A stretch of 64,000 nt of DNA from Axinella damicornis (lineage: Eukaryota; Porifera; Demospongiae; Axinellida; Axinellidae), in the NCBI GenBank assembly GCA_963931865.1, contig OZ007513.1, positions 186,001-250,000 on the forward strand. Direction: 5' to 3'. A model generated the notes under the pieces. The model was not told where the DNA came from and did no database searches. It saw only the letters and a list, made by a program, of their open reading frames with translations. The translations under genes and the position numbers were made by a program. Of the stretch, positions 16,898 to 29,264 are shown in pieces (positions within the stretch are counted from its first letter, which is position 1; each line of letters starts with the position of its first letter).

Positions 16898-19479
16898 TGA
16901 GCAATCTGTTGTAGACATTGTGAGCTGATTGTATGTGTAGTAGTAATAGGATTCTCTTATACCAAAGTGAGCTGGTCTGGTTTGCGCTTTGTGGGTGAGC
17001 AAATGTTACAGCTGTCTGTAAACGTTTTAGTACCGTTCTTGAAAGACCTGTCAATGGATGTAAGATTTTGTGCTCTTGAGCTCTGTTTAAATGTACTAAA
17101 CTGGATTAGAATATAGCTGTATATGGTGTCAGAATGCCACGTGGGTTGAATATTCAGGTCATCTTTGACCCATCCTAGCGATATGGACAGACATCTTGGA
17201 CTTAAGAATACAAGCTACAGTTACGAAGTTCAAAAGCAAATAGCCACATTTTAGGACTTTTAAACAATCGAAGTTCCATTGGTGATAACCATACCCGGCG
17301 ACAGGCTCCCCTTGGATCTGACAATACCCGGTACTTCAGTTTGGCATACTCGACTATTCCATGTAATACAGCTTCACTCCCTAACGTGAACATAACTCAC
17401 CAGGGAGGCTATACGATCAGGAATCCACCCTAAAAGTACTGGAGTTTGCTGGAAGGAGGTTTGCATTTTATCGTAGCCACTTACAGGGCCTAGAATTCCC
17501 CATAATTACTGCTAGCCTAATTATTAAGGTTAGTTAGTATTGAGAACCTCATTTCCTCATTGCCTGCAAACTCTATGACAACAGCAACGCAAGAGGTGTG
17601 CTATTTGATCGATGCTCAATTCTGAACCCAGCATTCTCCACCATGACAGATACAGATAAAATGATCTTTATATTCCAAAGTAATGATAGTAATGTATTTA
17701 AACATTTAGGATACTATATTAGCTATGCATTGAATATCCGACATAAAGCACTCCAGTCAATATAATCCTCCGTATTTTGACTATTGGGCCTTCCTGGCCT
17801 CTATTGTCATTAAAATTATTATTATTATATTGAGCAGGGGATGGAGTGTTACCAAATCAAAAGGTCTTCACTCACTTTAGTGTAAATAGCATATTGTAGG
17901 TAGAAAATGGGTACTAGCCCAAGTGACTCATACTACTAGCCCAAACTGCTAGCTTTTTGGACGCTACTGGCTCATAATGTTAGGCTCCCTCCAGCTGCTT
18001 ACCTTTCTCTGGATGTAGTAGCTGCAACCAAATCTGTTCTTGTGTCACACTATCAGTCAACTAAAGAGGTGGGGTGATACGTGCACTGCATTCCTGCCGC
18101 TATTAGTCAAGGAGGATTCCCTGTATTCATGGTTAGGTTGCATAGCAGCTGATAATATTCACAATACATACCAGCAGATGGTACATAACTGAATAATATT
18201 ATAGGCTAAGCTAAAAACACAAATTAGTGCAAACAATGTCTCATGATGCGATCATTGCCACTGTGAATCACTGATAAACCACACAATTGTTTTAGTCAGA
18301 CGTGACCACACCTTATTCCACTGGGCCACCCTGGTTGCAAGGGTCAGATTCTGCCGGGCCACCCTGGTTGCAAGGGTAAGATTCTGCCGGGCCACCCTCG
18401 GCTGGTTGCAAGGGTCAGATTCTGCCGGGTCACCCTGGTTGCAAGGGTCAGTTGGGCATGTCATGACACAAGTACGCCACATGCATGCATGTGAAAACAA
18501 AATGCAAGCTATTTGTCAGACAGTTGCATGACTGTCCTACCATTGCTAATTCAAAGTATGCAGTGATTACTACAAGTGTAGTGGGTAGGTTTACTCAAGT
18601 ACGATGCAAGTATCAGCTCCCACTGAACTCTTTCCAAGGGCATTACTATCCTTCCCATGCTAGCTCAAAGAATGCTGTGGCTATATCAGTGGGTGGCTGA
18701 CTCAAGTATCTGCTCCCACCGGACTCTTTCAGGGACGGCATTTGTAGAATTGGCATCGGGTTGGGTTTGTTTGGTAGTGCACTCGTCTGTGGTCTAAGCC
18801 AACTACCCAGCCCTTGCCATTCGTTTCTGTGCTCCATGTGCATTACAGTTGCCAATAGGGTGGCTGTGGATACTCTATATTGCCCATCAAAAGTGACAAT
18901 TCTAGTGACAACGGCAATTGTCAAAATAACAAATATTTTTCATTTGCAGCACCATCTGTGTTCAGTTCATGTGAAGCCTGAGTTGTGCGGGCATACTGTA
19001 TGTATATTGGTGTGGTTAGCTGCTGCCTGGTCTTCCAACATGGAATGGTAGTTAGTGCGATCAATGACGTAACTTCCAGTACAAGAATGAGCTTCCGGCC
19101 ACTATATCGAGTGGCATGGTATGAGATGCACTGTTTATGTGACGATAATTGGCAATGTATATGACAAGAAACAGATAGTAGCAGCTGCAGCTGCAAGGCA
19201 CTAGATACATTGAGTTGCTTAGTACGTAGTTACTAGTTACTACGGTTTCACCATGTATGGGCATGTAAAACTATTCTAGGGGGCTAAACAATGTCTACGT
19301 GAATCACAGAGATTTATCATGCATAATTTTAACCTGTCAGGAAGCCGTCTTGTAACATCTCCACCCATTGTCGGCGAGTGTGTATTCAGTATCATACTGA
19401 ATGCTACAAGTACGCAAAGTGCTGATGTAGTCTTGAGTGAGCAATAGAATTCCTCTGTAAATTAGAATCCCAGTGCCGT

Positions 19480-19480
<1 letters not shown>

Positions 19481-19512
<32 letters not shown>
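19481..19512. repeat. Poly-C run between array units 1 and 2
   Basis: 32 C at the unit junction. The equivalent runs are 29 C (23605-23633) and 25 C (27712-27736), so length varies between otherwise near-identical units. Confidence 0.9.
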
Positions 19513-19798
19513 TTATGATCATGGCCATTCTGACCGTACTAGTGGCTCCGGGCCGGAGTGGATATATTGCTGTGGCCTGCAACAATATACATGTAGCAGT
19601 GCCACATACGACCAGTGCGTGTGCAAATTGCATTGAAACCTGGACATGCAGTAATCCTGGCCTGAATTGTAATCTATCATATGCATGCATGTATACACAT
19701 GCATTCATACAGCACACAGAATGCAGTACACTCACACACACAGTCATAATCCAGTGTACTCCATACCCACAGTTAGAATCCCGTGTACACACACGTTG

Positions 19799-21028
19799 TT
19801 AGAGCCCGGTAGAAGTGTCTTTCTCTTCCTCTATTTTGGGTAGTTTTACATGTAGTTCGTAGTTACGCATCTCTCCAGAAAATTTTCTAGATTCCAAATA
19901 AGAACTGTAAGATGCCGTTTGTGACGTGAAGCTGCCTAGTGAGCTGTGACGTACTACAAATGTAGTGTTACTTGGCTGGCTTACGCGACTCGACTCATGA
20001 AAGGTTTCTATTTCACTTCTCGTGTCTGTTTGTGGAGGGTCCTTGCAACGAGCACAAGCAATAATGGAAAGGACGGGCTTATGAACAGCCATCAGCAGGG
20101 CAAGTGGAATGAGCGTAGCACTAAGCGGATAAACTATCGCATACGTCATCCACAGACTGAACAAGGTGCACTTATCATCTGCTGCGAAGTGAAGACCTTC
20201 TTCAGTAATGCACAAGAGAAACATTAGGCCCAGGAAAACAAGGAAGGGAAGAGAGTCCATGACACCTGCTGTCTTGATCAGTTTTTGAACTTTACCATGC
20301 TTGAGGGCCCAGCATAGTAGACACAGCCATGTAGTGAATAGCATCATAATCAGAAGAGCTACTAAGATGTATGGAGCATCCCGCAGCCCCGTGTCCCAGT
20401 GTCCTTTGAGTCCACACCACGGTCCAACAGAGCCATAAGAACATTTAATAGTGCTGATGAAGGGTATCAAGCCTATAATGAAGGGGAGGACTACTGTCGC
20501 AGCATAAACAGCAACTTCCAGTTTGTGGCTGCAGCATATGGAGGTGCTCCCTTCGGTCTTCTTGTGAATGGTCTTGCAATCGCAGAGGGGTGATTTCCAC
20601 ACCTTGATATTCTTGCGAATGGACTTACAGCAAGGAGTTGCTCCCAGCACTTTGAAGAGCAGAACCGTGCAAATTTCCAGGATGAAAAGAAGTTGGAGAG
20701 ACTGAAAATAGTAAATCAGAAAACCGTCTGCCATACAGAACGTGTCAGCACTGCAGCAGTTGTTGCTTCTAGTACATGTAAGATGCACGAGATTCAGTGT
20801 AAGGAACATTTGGAGAAGTGTAGTGGACACAGTGAGCCCAAATGTCAGGCGTTTTACGACAGTTCCACATGCTCTCTTGTAGTAATGCTTTGCGTGTATC
20901 AGGAGCGCCAGGAGCACTATGACCCATATCAAACAACATGCACCTGAAGTGATTCCTCTTGCCAGAGTAAGCATTTTGCACTGACAGTCTGTAATTTGGT
21001 CTTGTGTGCAATCAGCATGGTTCTCCAT
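19799..21028 (-). CDS. Seven-TM receptor, array copy 2 (full length)
   Basis: 409 aa from MEN, single exon. A short N-terminus with paired Cys (DCTQDQITDCQC) precedes TM1 (LARGITSGACCLIWVIVLLA). The order is then intracellular KRLTFGLT at TM2, extracellular Cys before TM3, TM4 ending IGLIPF, and a second extracellular loop with GPWCGLKG where other family members have GPWCWI. TM5-TM7 follow, the last ending in YPLSATLIPLALLMAVHKP. The Ser/Thr-rich tail (VSQPSNTTF...HSSLGSF) resembles the family tail motif and ends with a charged IEEEKD stretch. It resembles secretin/cAMP-receptor-like (GPR157/cAR) GPCRs; the ligand is unknown. Confidence 0.85.
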   Translation of the reverse strand: MENHADCTQDQITDCQCKMLTLARGITSGACCLIWVIVLLALLIHAKHYYKRACGTVVKRLTFGLTVSTTLLQMFLTLNLVHLTCTRSNNCCSADTFCMADGFLIYYFQSLQLLFILEICTVLLFKVLGATPCCKSIRKNIKVWKSPLCDCKTIHKKTEGSTSICCSHKLEVAVYAATVVLPFIIGLIPFISTIKCSYGSVGPWCGLKGHWDTGLRDAPYILVALLIMMLFTTWLCLLCWALKHGKVQKLIKTAGVMDSLPFLVFLGLMFLLCITEEGLHFAADDKCTLFSLWMTYAIVYPLSATLIPLALLMAVHKPVLSIIACARCKDPPQTDTRSEIETFHESSRVSQPSNTTFVVRHSSLGSFTSQTASYSSYLESRKFSGEMRNYELHVKLPKIEEEKDTSTGL

Positions 21029-23604
21029 TGAGCAATCTGTTGTAGACATTGTGAGCTGATTGTATGTGTAGTAGTAATAGGATTCTCTTATACCAAAGTG
21101 AGCTGGTCTGGTTTGCGCTTTGTGGGTGAGCAAATGTTACAGCTGTCTGTAAACGTTTTAGTACCGTTCTTGAAAGACCTGTCAATGGATGTAAGATTTT
21201 GTGCTCTTGAGCTCTGTTTAAATGTACTACACTGGATTAGAATATAGCTGTATATGGTGTCAGAATGCCACGTGGGTTGAATATTCAGGTCATCTTTGAC
21301 CCATCCTAGCGATATGGACAGACATCTTGGACTTAAGAATACAAGCTACAGTTACGAAGTTCAAAAGCAAATAGCCACATTTTAGGACTTTTAAACAATC
21401 GAAGTTCCACTGGTGATAACCATACCCGGCGACAGGCTCCCCTTGGATCTGACAATACTTCAGTTTGGCATACTCGACTATTCCATGTAATACAGCTTCA
21501 CTCCCTAACGTGAACATAACTCACCAGGGAGGCTATACGATCAGGAATCCACCCTAAAAGTACTGGAGTTTGCTGGAAGGAGGTTTGCATTTTATCGTAG
21601 CCACTTACAGGGCCTAGAATTCCCCATAATTACTGCTAGCCTAATTATTAAGGTTAGTTAGTATTGAGAACCTCATTTCCTCATTGCCTGCAAACTCTAT
21701 GACAACAGCAACGCAAGAGGTGTGCTATTTGATCGATGCTCAATTCTGAACCCAGCATTCTCCACCATGACAGATACAGATAAAATGATCTTTATATTCC
21801 AAAGTAATGATAGTAATGTATTTAAACATTTAGGATACTATATTAGCTATGCATTGAATATCCGACATAAAGCACTCCAGTCAATATAATCCTCCGTATT
21901 TTGACTATTGGGCCTTCCTGGCCTCTATTGTCATTAAAATTATTATTATTATATTGAGCAGGGGATGGAGTGTTACCAAATCAAAAGGTCTTCACTCACT
22001 TTAGTGTAAATAGCATATTGTAGGTAGAAAATGGGTACTAGCCCAAGTGACTCATACTACTAGCCCAAACTGCTAGCTTTTTGGACGCTACTGGCTCATA
22101 ATGTTAGGCTCCCTCCAGCTGCTTACCTTTCTCTGGATGTAGTAGCTGCAACCAAATCTGTTCTTGTGTCACACTATCAGTCAACTAAAGAGGTGGGGTG
22201 ATACGTGCACTGCATTCCTGCCGCTATTAGTCAAGGAGGATTCCCTGTATTCATGGTTAGGTTGCATAGCAGCTGATAATATTCACAATACATACCAGCA
22301 GATGGTACATAACTGAATAATATTATAGGCTAAGCTAAAAACACAAATTAGTGCAAACAATGTCTCATGATGCGATCATTGCCACTGTGAATCACTGATA
22401 AACCACACAATTGTTTTAGTCAGACGTGACCACACCTTATTCCACTGGGCCACCCTGGTTGCAAGGGTCAGATTCTGCCGGGCCACCCTGGTTGCAAGGG
22501 TAAGATTCTGCCGGGCCACCCTCGGCTGGTTGCAAGGGTCAGATTCTGCCGGGTCACCCTGGTTGCAAGGGTCAGTTGGGCATGTCATGACACAAGTACG
22601 CCACATGCATGCATGTGAAAACAAAATGCAAGCTATTTGTCAGACAGTTGCATGACTGTCCTACCATTGCTAATTCAAAGTATGCAGTGATTACTACAAG
22701 TGTAGTGGGTAGGTTTACTCAAGTACGATGCAAGTATCAGCTCCCACTGAACTCTTTCCAAGGGCATTACTATCCTTCCCATGCTAGCTCAAAGAATGCT
22801 GTGGCTATATCAGTGGGTGGCTGACTCAAGTATCTGCTCCCACCGGACTCTTTCAGGGACGGCATTTGTAGAATTGGCATCGGGTTGGGTTTGTTTGGTA
22901 GTGCACTCGTCTGTGGTCTAAGCCAACTACCCAGCCCTTGCCATTCGTTTCTGTGCTCCATGTGCATTACAGTTGCCAATAGGGTGGCTGTGGATACTCT
23001 ATATTGCCCATCAAAAGTGACAATTCTAGTGACAACGGCAATTGTCAAAATAACAAATATTTTTCATTTGCAGCACCATCTGTGTTCAGTTCATGTGAAG
23101 CCTGAGTTGTGCGGGCATACTGTATGTATATTGGTGTGGTTAGCTGCTGCCTGGTCTTCCAACATGGAATGGTAGTTAGTGCGATCAATGACGTAACTTC
23201 CAGTACAAGAATGAGCTTCCGGCCACTATATCGAGTGGCATGGTATGAGATGCACTGTTTATGTGACGATAATTGGCAATGTATATGACAAGAAACAGAT
23301 AGTAGCAGCTGCAGCTGCAAGGCACTAGATACATTGAGTTGCTTAGTACGTAGTTACTAGTTACTACGGTTTCACCATGTATGGGCATGTAAAACTATTC
23401 TAGGGGGCTAAACAATGTCTACGTGAATCACAGAGATTTATCATGCATAATTTTAACCTGTCAGGAAGCCGTCTTGTAACATCTCCACCCATTGTCGGCG
23501 AGTGTGTATTCAGTATCATACTGAATGCTACAAGTACGCAAAGTGCTGATGTAGTCTTGAGTGAGCAATAGAATTCCTCTGTAAATTAGAATCCCAGTGC
23601 CGTT

Positions 23605-23633
23605 CCCCCCCCCCCCCCCCCCCCCCCCCCCCC
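23605..23633. repeat. Poly-C run between array units 2 and 3
   Basis: 29 C immediately followed by CTTATGATCATGGCC, the same context as in unit 2. Confidence 0.9.
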
Positions 23634-23919
23634 TTATGATCATGGCCATTCTGACCGTACTAGTGGCTCCGGGCCGGAGTGGATATATTGCTGTGGCCTG
23701 CAACAATATACATGTAGCAGTGCCACATACGACCAGTGCGTGTGCAAATTGCATTGAAACCTGGACATGCAGTAATCCTGGCCTGAATTGTAATCTATCA
23801 TATGCATGCATGTATACACATGCATTCATACAGCACACAGAATGCAGTACACTCACACACACAGTCATAATCCAGTGTACTCCATACCCACAGTTAGAAT
23901 CCCGTGTACACACACGTTG

Positions 23920-25149
23920 TTAGAGCCCGGTAGAAGTGTCTTTCTCTTCCTCTATTTTGGGTAGTTTTACATGTAGTTCGTAGTTACGCATCTCTCCAGA
24001 AAATTTTCTAGATTCCAAATAAGAACTGTAAGATGCCGTTTGTGACGTGAAGCTGCCTAGTGAGCTGTGACGTACTACAAATGTAGTGTTACTTGGCTGG
24101 CTTACGCGACTCGACTCATGAAAGGTTTCTATTTCACTTCTCGTGTCTGTTTGTGGAGGGTCCTTGCAACGAGCACAAGCAATAATGGAAAGGACGGGCT
24201 TATGAACAGCCATCAGCAGGGCAAGTGGAATGAGCGTAGCACTAAGCGGATAAACTATCGCATACGTCATCCACAGACTGAACAAGGTGCACTTATCATC
24301 TGCTGCGAAGTGAAGACCTTCTTCAGTAATGCACAAGAGAAACATTAGGCCCAGGAAAACAAGGAAGGGAAGAGAGTCCATGACACCTGCTGTCTTGATC
24401 AGTTTTTGAACTTTACCATGCTTGAGGGCCCAGCATAGTAGACACAGCCATGTAGTGAATAGCATCATAATCAGAAGAGCTACTAAGATGTATGGAGCAT
24501 CCCGCAGCCCCGTGTCCCAGTGTCCTTTGAGTCCACACCACGGTCCAACAGAGCCATAAGAACATTTAATAGTGCTGATGAAGGGTATCAAGCCTATAAT
24601 GAAGGGGAGGACTACTGTCGCAGCATAAACAGCAACTTCCAGTTTGTGGCTGCAGCATATGGAGGTGCTCCCTTCGGTCTTCTTGTGAATGGTCTTGCAA
24701 TCGCAGAGGGGTGATTTCCACACCTTGATATTCTTGCGAATGGACTTACAGCAAGGAGTTGCTCCCAGCACTTTGAAGAGCAGAACCGTGCAAATTTCCA
24801 GGATGAAAAGAAGTTGGAGAGACTGAAAATAGTAAATCAGAAAACCGTCTGCCATACAGAACGTGTCAGCACTGCAGCAGTTGTTGCTTCTAGTACATGT
24901 AAGATGCACGAGATTCAGTGTAAGGAACATTTGGAGAAGTGTAGTGGACACAGTGAGCCCAAATGTCAGGCGTTTTACGACAGTTCCACATGCTCTCTTG
25001 TAGTAATGCTTTGCGTGTATCAGGAGCGCCAGGAGCACTATGACCCATATCAAACAACATGCACCTGAAGTGATTCCTCTTGCCAGAGTAAGCATTTTGC
25101 ACTGACAGTCTGTAATTTGGTCTTGTGTGCAATCAGCATGGTTCTCCAT
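23920..25149 (-). CDS. Seven-TM receptor, array copy 3 (full length)
   Basis: 409 aa from MEN. The predicted protein appears identical to array copy 2 along its whole length, including the tail, so the duplication is very recent or the copies have been homogenised by gene conversion. Upstream and downstream non-coding sequence is also nearly unchanged, which argues for unequal crossing-over of the whole unit rather than retroposition. Confidence 0.85.
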   Translation of the reverse strand: MENHADCTQDQITDCQCKMLTLARGITSGACCLIWVIVLLALLIHAKHYYKRACGTVVKRLTFGLTVSTTLLQMFLTLNLVHLTCTRSNNCCSADTFCMADGFLIYYFQSLQLLFILEICTVLLFKVLGATPCCKSIRKNIKVWKSPLCDCKTIHKKTEGSTSICCSHKLEVAVYAATVVLPFIIGLIPFISTIKCSYGSVGPWCGLKGHWDTGLRDAPYILVALLIMMLFTTWLCLLCWALKHGKVQKLIKTAGVMDSLPFLVFLGLMFLLCITEEGLHFAADDKCTLFSLWMTYAIVYPLSATLIPLALLMAVHKPVLSIIACARCKDPPQTDTRSEIETFHESSRVSQPSNTTFVVRHSSLGSFTSQTASYSSYLESRKFSGEMRNYELHVKLPKIEEEKDTSTGL

Positions 25150-25907
25150 TGAGCAATCTGTTGTAGACATTGTGAGCTGATTGTATGTGTAGTAGTAATA
25201 GGATTCTCTTATACCAAAGTGAGCTGGTCTGGTTTGCGCTTTGTGGGTGAGCAAATGTTACAGCTGTCTGTAAACGTTTTAGTACCGTTCTTGAAAGACC
25301 TGTCAATGGATGTAAGATTTTGTGCTCTTGAGCTCTGTTTAAATGTACTACACTGGATTAGAATATAGCTGTATATGGTGTCAGAATGCCACGTGGGTTG
25401 AATATTCAGGTCATCTTTGACCCATCCTAGCGATATGGACAGACATCTTGGACTTAAGAATACAAGCTACAGTTACGAAGTTCAAAAGCAAATAGCCACA
25501 TTTTAGGACTTTTAAACAATCGAAGTTCCACTGGTGATAACCATACCCGGCGACAGGCTCCCCTTGGATCTGACAATACTTCAGTTTGGCATACTCGACT
25601 ATTCCATGTAATACAGCTTCACTCCCTAACGTGAACATAACTCACCAGGGAGGCTATACGATCAGGAATCCACCCTAAAAGTACTGGAGTTTGCTGGAAG
25701 GAGGTTTGCATTTTATCATAGCCACTTACAGGGCCTAGAATTCCCCATAATTACTGCTAGCCTAATTATTAAGGTTAGTTAGTATTGAGCAGGGGATGGA
25801 GTGTTACCAAATCAAAAGGTCTTCACTCATTTTAGTGTAAATAGCATATTGTAGGTTGAAAATGCCCAAGTGGCTCATACTACTAGCCCAAACTGCTAGC
25901 TTTTTGG

Positions 25908-26202
25908 CAATGTTGTTTTAGTTAACTAGAACTAAAACTATAGTGCATTTTAGTATGGCATATTTCACTTTAGTAATTAAAACTAAAACTAAAATGAGGA
26001 CTGTCTCAGTCTGTTAATTAAAACTACAACTAAACTAATATTAAAATCACCCAAAAGTGGTGGTTACTAAAACTAAAAGAGCCTTTACTAACCCTTTTGA
26101 GATTTAGTAATTAAAACTAACACTAAACTAAACAATGCGACTTCTACCTAATTAAAACCAAAAACTAAACTATTTCAGTTTTAGATAACTAAAACAACAT
26201 TG
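25908..26202. mobile_element. hAT-like MITE inserted in array unit 3
   Basis: 295-bp AT-rich element with terminal inverted repeats CAATGTTGTTTTAG...CTAAAACAACATTG, filled with AACTAAAACT-type words. Flanked by the 8-bp duplication CTTTTTGG (25900-25907 and 26203-26210). Units 1 and 2 show the uninterrupted target (AGCTTTTTGGACGC near 17952 and 22077). An 8-bp duplication and CA...TG ends fit the hAT superfamily. No coding capacity. Confidence 0.9.
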
Positions 26203-27711
26203 CTTTTTGGACGCTACTGGCTCATAATGTTAGGCTCCCTCCAGCTGCTTACCTTTCTCTGGATGTAGTAGCTGCAACCAAATCTGTTCTTGTGTCACAC
26301 TATCAGTCAACTAAAGACGTGGGGTGATACGTGCACTGCATTCCTGCCGCTATTAGTCAAGGAGGATTCCCTGTATTCATGGTTAGGTTGCATAGCAGCT
26401 GATAATATTCACAATACATACCAGCAGATGGTGCATAACTGAATAATATTATAGGCTAAGCTAAAAACACAAATTAGTGCAAACAATGTCTCATGATGCA
26501 ATCATTGCCACTGTGAATCATTGATAAACCACACAATTGTTTTAGTCAGACGTGACCACACCTTATTCCACTGGGCCACCCTGGTTGCAAGGGTCAGATT
26601 CTGCCGGGCCACCCTGGTTGCAAGGGTAAGATTCTGCCGGGCCACCCTCGGCTGGTTGCAAGGGTCAGATTCTGCCGGGCCACCCTGGTTGCAAGGGTCA
26701 GTTGGGCATGTCATGACACAAGTACGCCACATGCATGCATGTGAAAACAAAATGCAAGCTATTTGTCAGACAGTTGCATGACTGTCCTACCATTGCTAAT
26801 TCAAAGTATGCAGTGATTACTACAAGTGTAGTGGGTAGGTTTACTCAAGTACGATGCAAGTATCAGCTCCCACTGAACTCTTTCCAAGGGCATTACTATC
26901 CTTCCCATGCTAGCTCAAAGAATGCTGTGGCTATATCAGTGGGTGGCTGACTCAAGTATCTGCTCCCACCGGACTCTTTCAGGGACGGCATTTGTAGAAT
27001 TGGCATCGGGTTGGGTTTGTTTGGTAGTGCACTCGTCTGTGGTCTAAGCCAACTACCCAGCCCTTGCCATTCGTTTCTGTGCTCCATGTGCATTACAGTT
27101 GCCAATAGGATGGCTGTGGATACTCTATATTGCCCATCAAAAGTGACAATTCTAGTGACAACGGCAATTGTCAAAATAACAAATATTTTTCTTTTGCAGC
27201 ACCATCTGTGTTCAGTTCATGTGAAGCCTGAGTTGTGCGGGCATACTGTATGTATATTGGTGTGGTTAGCGCCTGGTAACATTGTCTTCCAACATGGAAT
27301 GGTAGTTAGTGCGATCAATGACGTAACTTCCAGTACAAGAATGAGCTTCCGGCCACTATCGAGTGGTATGTTATGAGATGCACTGTTTATGTGATGATAA
27401 TTGGCAATGCAAGAAGAAACAGATAGTAGCAGCAGCAAGGCACTAGATACATTGAGTTGCTTAGTACGTAGTTACTAGTTACTACGGTTTCACCATGTAT
27501 GGGCATGTAGCTCTATTCTAGGGGGCTAAACAATGTCTACGTGAATCACAGAGATTTATCATGCATGGATTTAACCTGTCAGGAAGCCGTCTTGTAACAT
27601 CTCCACCCATTGTCGGCGAGTGTGTATTCAGTATCATACTGAATGCTACAAGTACGCAAAGTGCTGATGTAATCTTGAGTGAGTGATAGATCTAGAATCC
27701 TAGAGCCGTCT

Positions 27712-27736
27712 CCCCCCCCCCCCCCCCCCCCCCCCC
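27712..27736. repeat. Poly-C run between array units 3 and 4
   Basis: 25 C followed by AATGCATAATCATGGCC, a diverged version of the junction in the other units. Confidence 0.9.
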
Positions 27737-28169
27737 AATGCATAATCATGGCCATTCCGACCGTACCAGTGACCAGTGGCTCCGGGCCTGAGTGGATATA
27801 TTGCTGTGCCCTGCAACAGTACACATGTAGCAGTGCCACATACGACCAGTGCATGTGCAAATTGCATTGAAACCTGGACATGCAGTAATCCTGGCCTGAA
27901 TTGTAATCTATCATATGCATGCATGTATACACATGCATTCATACAGCACACAGAATGCAGTACACTCACACACACAGTCATAATCCAGTGTACTCTATAC
28001 ACACGAACCCAGTGTACACACACAGTGTTAGAACCCGATGGAAGTGTCTTTCTCTTCCTCTATTTTGGGTAGTTGTTCATGTAGTTCATAGTTACGCATA
28101 TCTCCAGAAATTTTTCTAGATTCCAAATTAGAATTGCAAGATGTGGAGCGTGACGTGAAGCTGGATATA

Positions 28170-29264
28170 TTATAGTGAGCTGTGACGTACTTCAAATGTA
28201 GTGTTACTTGGCTGGCTTACGCGACTCGACTCTGGAGAGGTTGCTATTTCACTTCTCGTGTCTGTTTGTGGAGGGTCCTTGCAACTAGCACAAGCAATAA
28301 TGGAAAGGACGGGCTTATGAACAGCCATCAGCAGGGCAAGTGGAATGAGCGTAGCACTAAGCGGATAAAGTATCGCATACGTCATCCACAGACTGAACAA
28401 GGTGCACTTATCATCTGCTGCGAAGTGAATACCTTCATCAGTAATGCACAAGAGAAACATTAGGCCCAGGAAAACAAGGAAGGGAAGAGAGTCAATGACA
28501 CCAGCTGCCTTGATCAGTTTCTGAACTTTACCATGCTTGAGGGCCCAGCACAGTAGACCTAGCCATGTAGTGAATAGCATCATAATCAGAAGAGCTACTA
28601 AGATGTATGGAGCATCCCGCAGCCCCGTGTCCCATTGTCCTTTGAGTCCACACCACGGTCCAACGGAGCCGTAAGACCAATTGCTGAAGGGTATCAAGCC
28701 TATAATGAAGGGGAGGACTACTGTCGCAGCATAAACAGCAACTTCCAGTTTGTGGCTACAGCATATGGAGGTGCTCCCTTCGGTCTTCTTGCAAAGGGTC
28801 TTGCAATCACAGAGGTGTGATTTCCACACCTTGCGAATGGACTTACAGAAAGGAGTTGCTTCCAGCACTTTGAGGAGTAGAACCGTGCAAATTTCCAGGA
28901 TGAAAAGAAGTTTGAGAGACTGAAAATAGTTAATTAGAAAACCGTCTGCCATACAGAACGGATCATTGATATTAGCACTATTCACAGTACAGTTGTTCGT
29001 TCTAGTAAGATGCACGAGATTCAGTGTAAGGAACATTTGGAGAAGTGTAGTGGACACAGTGAGCCCAAATGTCAGGCGTTTTACGACAATTCCGCATGCT
29101 CTCTTGTAGTAATGCTTTGCGTGTATTAGGAGCGCCAGGAGCACTATGACCCATATCAAACAACATGCACCTGAAGTGATTCCTCTTGCCAGAGTAAGCA
29201 TTTTGCACTGACAATCTGGAAAGATCCCAATGTGGTCGTTTGTGCAATTAGTACGGTTCTCCAT
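28170..29264 (-). CDS. Seven-TM receptor, array copy 4 (diverged)
   Basis: 364 aa, single exon, starting MENRTNCTN. The frame upstream is closed here, which fixes the start for the whole array. It has the same topology and the same GPWCGLKG loop as the other array members, but with many substitutions and small indels in the extracellular loop before TM3 (an added TVNSANIND segment) and in intracellular loop 2. An inserted TATATTATA block near 28165 creates a stop after VRHSSL, so the tail is about 45 residues shorter than in copies 2 and 3. Confidence 0.85.
   Translation of the reverse strand: MENRTNCTNDHIGIFPDCQCKMLTLARGITSGACCLIWVIVLLALLIHAKHYYKRACGIVVKRLTFGLTVSTTLLQMFLTLNLVHLTRTNNCTVNSANINDPFCMADGFLINYFQSLKLLFILEICTVLLLKVLEATPFCKSIRKVWKSHLCDCKTLCKKTEGSTSICCSHKLEVAVYAATVVLPFIIGLIPFSNWSYGSVGPWCGLKGQWDTGLRDAPYILVALLIMMLFTTWLGLLCWALKHGKVQKLIKAAGVIDSLPFLVFLGLMFLLCITDEGIHFAADDKCTLFSLWMTYAILYPLSATLIPLALLMAVHKPVLSIIACASCKDPPQTDTRSEIATSPESSRVSQPSNTTFEVRHSSL

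Noticed and set aside
19337..19792. 151-aa minus frame repeated in the array (MCTRDSN...)
   Set aside because: It runs through the poly-C tract as poly-Gly and differs in frame between units, so it is not coding.
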